NCBI GenBank assembly: GCA_002392275.1 | Contig: DGGQ01000124.1 | Span: forward strand, 11,665-44,764 | Length of the DNA: 33,100 nucleotides | Direction: 5' to 3' | Source of the DNA: Treponema sp. UBA3870 | GTDB taxonomy: Bacteria > Spirochaetota > Spirochaetia > Treponematales > Treponemataceae | In this document: positions 31,074 through 33,100 of the stretch, piece after piece | Position numbering within the stretch: position 1 is the stretch's first letter | Layout of the letters: each line of letters begins with the position of its first letter | Translations under genes and position numbers: made by a program | The notes under the pieces: model-generated | Databases searched by the model: none | What the model saw: the letters and a program-made list of their open reading frames with translations, nothing else | What the model was told of the DNA's origin: nothing

Positions 31074-31222
31074 TTTTTGCCCAAAAAACTAAACGGCTTC
31101 TGTGATGATTCAACCTGAAATGCGGTGCAACAACTCTTGCTCTGGATTTTTACATAATGAATTATGTTTGATGCTAATGAGAAAAAATTCGTAAAGAGTT
31201 TAGAAGATTTATTCTTTTGAAG
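31074..31222. other. Non-coding gap with a palindrome and an 18-codon ORF
   Basis: ACATAAT-GA-ATTATGT (31152-31167) is a 16-bp palindrome. It contains an ATG (31164) that opens MFDANEKKFVKSLEDLFF, ending at 31220 just before a hairpin. It has no ribosome binding site; I list it here and not as a gene. Confidence 0.35.
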
Positions 31223-31249
31223 AAGCAGGTCTCATTTCGAGACCTGCTT
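31223..31249. terminator. Bidirectional-looking hairpin
   Basis: AAGCAGGTCTC (31223-31233) and GAGACCTGCTT (31239-31249) form a perfect 11-bp stem with a 5-nt loop. It lies 6 nt beyond the stop of the minus-strand 66-residue gene. T-runs are weak on both sides. Confidence 0.6.
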
Positions 31250-31255
31250 ATCTTT

Positions 31256-31456
31256 CTATCCTAGATTATTACTAAGATTTCCATCGGGTTTGCTACATGG
31301 AGTTTTCACTCCGTTGATTTTTCGAACATAGTAATTTTTATAATCTCCATGCTCGATTTTTTTCACAAACTCAGCTCTTGTCATTTTAGTTCCATTTATT
31401 TTGTCCTGGAACTCGATGTTTCTTCCTGTGGAAGATTCTACTGTAACCGTAACCAT
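31256..31456 (-). CDS. Small conserved-looking protein (DUF3892-like, tentative)
   Basis: The 66-residue protein reads MVTVTVESSTGRNIEF, then MTRAEFVKKIEHGDY, YYVRKINGVKTPCSKPDG and ends SNNLG. The central K-I-N-G-V-x-T-P-x-S-x-P-D motif and the N-N-L-G end recall small proteins often labelled DUF3892 in Treponema and Firmicutes; this is from memory and tentative. No function is known to me. GGAGG lies 6 nt before the ATG at 31456; an earlier start at 31498 would run through the promoter. A clear promoter and a hairpin terminator bracket it as a single-gene unit. Confidence 0.65.
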   Translation of the reverse strand: MVTVTVESSTGRNIEFQDKINGTKMTRAEFVKKIEHGDYKNYYVRKINGVKTPCSKPDGNLSNNLG

Positions 31457-31469
31457 AATAGGCCTCCGT

Positions 31470-31498
31470 TTTATAAAGTCATTCATTTCTGAATGCAA
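31470..31498 (-). promoter_or_regulatory. Promoter of the 66-residue minus-strand gene with an inverted repeat in the spacer
   Basis: On the minus strand TTGCAT (31493-31498), 17 nt, TATAAA (31470-31475). The spacer holds CATTCA-TTTC-TGAATG, a perfect 6-bp inverted repeat at 31480-31495 that overlaps the -35 box. Confidence 0.5.
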
Positions 31499-31931
31499 TT
31501 TGTACTGTAAAGCACAATAATTCTGATGTTAAATCCATAATTTTTTTTTAGCAAATACAATCTTAATAGAAAAAAGGCTCATATATTACTCTGACTGTAT
31601 CTCCATATACTCCTGATGACAGCACGGAAAAAAAATCTATAATGCAAGTAAATATGAAAGTATAGAGGATAAAAAACTCAAAGCTAAAGAAAAATAGGTT
31701 GCAAGTTTTTACGTTTTTCCACGAAGTGGAAAATGGAAGCTGTGCGACCAAGTAAAAACTTGAAGAGCAAGCTTTGCTTGCGACGAGCGTAGCCGAAGCA
31801 CAATTATTCCGTGAGCAGTGTTAGCTGCGAACAAATCCGTTTGTTTTCCCCTTTTTATCTTTGAATCTTGAAACCGAGCCTAAAAAAACTTTACAACAAA
31901 AAAAAAGATTTCCCAAAAATGTTCAAATTTT
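31499..31931. other. Structured non-coding region
   Basis: No credible gene lies here. From 31702 the sequence is highly structured. CAAGTTTTTAC (31702-31712) matches GTAAAAACTTG (31752-31762) inversely; inside it TTTTCCAC/GTGGAAAA (31715-31722 with 31726-31733) forms a hairpin; GCAAGC-TTT-GCTTGC (31767-31781) follows. A GC-richer tail, GACGAGCGTAGCCGAAGC, runs to ~31800. The look is that of a dispersed intergenic repeat or a structured RNA. The 31550-31690 part is AT-rich and featureless. Confidence 0.55.
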
Positions 31932-31961
31932 TTTACAATCATGATTTTCACGGCATATTAT
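31932..31961 (+). promoter_or_regulatory. Possible promoter of the broken Rpn gene
   Basis: TTTACA (31932-31937), 18 nt, TATTAT (31956-31961); an overlapping TATAAT is at 31959-31964. The ATG with TGGAG upstream is at 31980. Confidence 0.4.
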
Positions 31962-31979
31962 AATATGTGGAGTAAAAAA

Positions 31980-32863
31980 ATGCCTGAAATCAAAAAATAC
32001 CCAGCGTGGGAAGAACCCACGTTTGCAAACAACTTTCTTTTCTGTAAAATCATGGAAGAAAATCCCTAAGGAAACAGCGGTTTCCTAAATCTGCCGACGT
32101 CTTTTAGAGATTCTTCTTCACATAAAGATTGAAAAACTCTCGCCTCCAAAATCCGAATGGGCGATGCAGGAAACCGTCGCCTCAAAAGGAGTGCGCTTCG
32201 ATGTCTACGCAAAAGATGAAAACAGGATTTTCTACATTGAAATTCAGACGACAAATCAAAAGAACCTTCCGAAGAGGGCGCGCTATTATCAGAGCGTAAT
32301 AGACATGGACAACCTTTCTCACGGCGAAAAATACAACCAGTTGAAGGAGTCCTTCGTGATTTTCCTTTGTCTTTTCGACCCATTTAGTGAAAATCACCCG
32401 GTGTATCTTTTTGAAAACATCTGCCGTGGCGACGACAAAATAAAACTTAACGACGGGAGCGTACAAGGTCTTTTTCAATGCGTCGGACTATGCTAAAATG
32501 GAAAGCGATGAGGAGAAAAACTTTTTCAAATTTCTTTCAGGACACGAGGCAGAAAACGACCTCACCAAGACCATCGAGGAAAAAGTTAACTTCCCCAAAC
32601 TAAACATGGAGTGGAAGAAGATTTATATGACTTAGCAGCAGACGATTGATGAGGAAAAAGACATTGCGTTTGAAGAAGGTGTCCGACAAGGAATGGAATG
32701 TGGCATTGAGCAAGGCATCTATAAAAAATCCGTGGAAGATGCCCTTGTCCTGATACGGAACTACAATGTCCCTGCGGAGACTGCGGCACAACAGATGGGA
32801 GCACCGTTGGACATGGTGCTGGCAGAATTGGAAAAATCAGAATATCCAGAGGAGGGAAGATGA
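31980..32863 (+). pseudogene. Rpn-family nuclease/putative transposase gene, broken at three places
   Basis: Conceptual translation across the frames gives an Rpn protein: YPAWEEPTFANNFLFCKIME at the start, ICRRLLEILLHIKIEKLSPP, then RFDVYAKDENRIFYIEIQT with the D...E-x-Q nuclease element, HPVYLFENICRGDDKIKLNDG, and a C-terminal GVRQGMECGIEQG plus PAETAAQQMGAPLDMV tail. Three lesions are visible. First, a stem-loop-like insertion of about 19 nt near 32068-32088 brings in stops. Second, one extra base near 32457-32461 shifts the frame after KLNDG. Third, a TAG lies in frame at 32633-32635. The open segment 32164-32496 alone is not a gene. TGGAG precedes the ATG at 31980. The TGA at 32861-32863 overlaps the next ORF's ATG. 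Confidence 0.82.
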
Positions 32864-33082
32864 AAAAAAATCTGTTTTGTTATTGCGTTGCTTTTTTCTT
32901 TTTGCAAAATCTTTGCGCAGGACAGCGGCCCTGTCTCTTTTTACACGGATGATTATTATTTGGGGAAATACACAATCGAAAGCAATAAAATAATTTTTAC
33001 CAATGAAGATGCTTCTGAAGGCGAAAGAGAAAAAATATATCCCAGAAACTCTTTAAAATTAAACAACAACGGTTACTATTAG
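32860..33082 (+). pseudogene. Small exported protein gene, frameshifted in an A8 tract
   Basis: GGAGGG (32851-32856) precedes an ATG at 32860, followed by eight A. With eight A the frame reads a short dead-end peptide. With seven A it would read MKKICFVIALLFSFCKIFAQ, a good signal peptide, continuing as DSGPVSFYTDDYYLGKYTIE to the stop at 33080-33082 (about 73 residues). Either the gene is broken, the tract varies in length in the population, or the base call is wrong. The protein ends YY-stop just before a sequence like the end of the 4052-4202 element, so its C-terminus may be cut. Family unknown. Confidence 0.6.
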
Positions 33083-33083
33083 C

Positions 33084-33100
33084 CCGAATTTCGACTTAAT
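33084..33100. repeat. Possible start of a second palindromic element (cut by window edge)
   Basis: CCGAATTTCGA at 33084-33094 equals the outer edge of the 4052-4202 element (CCGAATTTCGA at 4049-4059). Both follow a stop codon within a few bases. Eleven matching bases are too few to be sure. Confidence 0.25.

Noticed and set aside
31563..31751. 62-codon minus-strand ORF beginning MVAQLPFSTSWKNVKT
   Set aside because: Its N-terminus is the translation of the structured non-coding element at 31702-31781, and the rest is AT-rich sequence translated as Phe/Ile; it has no supported start.
32164..32496. Stand-alone 110-residue gene
   Set aside because: The reading continues upstream as Rpn sequence (ICRRLLEILLHIKIEKL) and downstream in another frame, so it is the middle segment of a broken gene.
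1..33100. tRNA or rRNA genes
   Set aside because: I looked in all intergenic gaps for T-loop and acceptor-stem patterns and found none; the hairpins at 31.7 kb and 29.0 kb do not form a cloverleaf.

Overview
The window looks like part of a Treponema chromosome, most likely a host- or gut-associated species. This is inferred from gene content, not from a marker gene. The evidence is an archaeal/eukaryotic-type phenylalanyl-tRNA synthetase beta chain (typical of spirochaetes), many lipoproteins with short spirochaete-style lipoboxes, BspA-type leucine-rich repeats, Rpn-family nucleases, an AAA-ATPase-like/PD-(D/E)XK protein, and a GH120 beta-xylosidase. I see no rRNA, tRNA or CRISPR array.

Layout. 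1-4.2 kb: the end of a TPR/coiled-coil protein and a terminator, then a tight run of a uracil-DNA-glycosylase-like protein, a small membrane protein, an RluA-type pseudouridine synthase and a DUF5718-like protein. The run ends at a 151-bp palindromic element. 4.2-8.0 kb: an aldose-1-epimerase-like enzyme (minus), a small helical protein, a membrane-anchored barnase-type RNase directly followed by its barstar-type inhibitor, a lipoprotein (minus) and a secreted endonuclease/exonuclease/phosphatase. 8.1-12.2 kb: a lipoprotein overlapping a cytoplasmic GH120 beta-xylosidase, an intact Rpn-family nuclease and a remnant of an SPFH/band-7 gene. 12.2-17.6 kb: lrgA-lrgB, a methyltransferase, a family-2 glycosyltransferase, a TPR lipoprotein, mtnN, an unannotated short promoter-hairpin-terminator unit that looks like a small RNA, and a zinc-ribbon/TM2 membrane protein.

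17.6-25.5 kb, minus strand: pheT with a fused C-terminal EMAPII-like tRNA-binding domain, its terminator, then a three-gene lipoprotein operon with its own promoter (two paralogous Ig-like/Fn3 surface lipoproteins and a linear-amide hydrolase lipoprotein). 25.6-33.1 kb is more accessory in character: a serpin lipoprotein started at TTG, an AAA-ATPase-like/PD-(D/E)XK protein, small ORFs with long palindromes, a 13-repeat BspA-type lipoprotein divergent from an XRE regulator with candidate shared operators, a small conserved-looking protein, a structured non-coding stretch, a multiply broken Rpn gene, and a small exported protein frameshifted in an A8 tract.

The most notable items are the putative ~75-nt RNA at 16841-16915, whose hairpin loop carries a CCTCC anti-Shine-Dalgarno motif under a promoter embedded in a 10-bp inverted repeat; the barnase/barstar pair with all main catalytic residues; the XRE/BspA divergent control region; and several genes whose -10 box lies 6-8 nt before the ATG with no ribosome binding site, suggesting leaderless mRNAs. 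All functional statements come from reading the sequence and from family knowledge; no database search was run.
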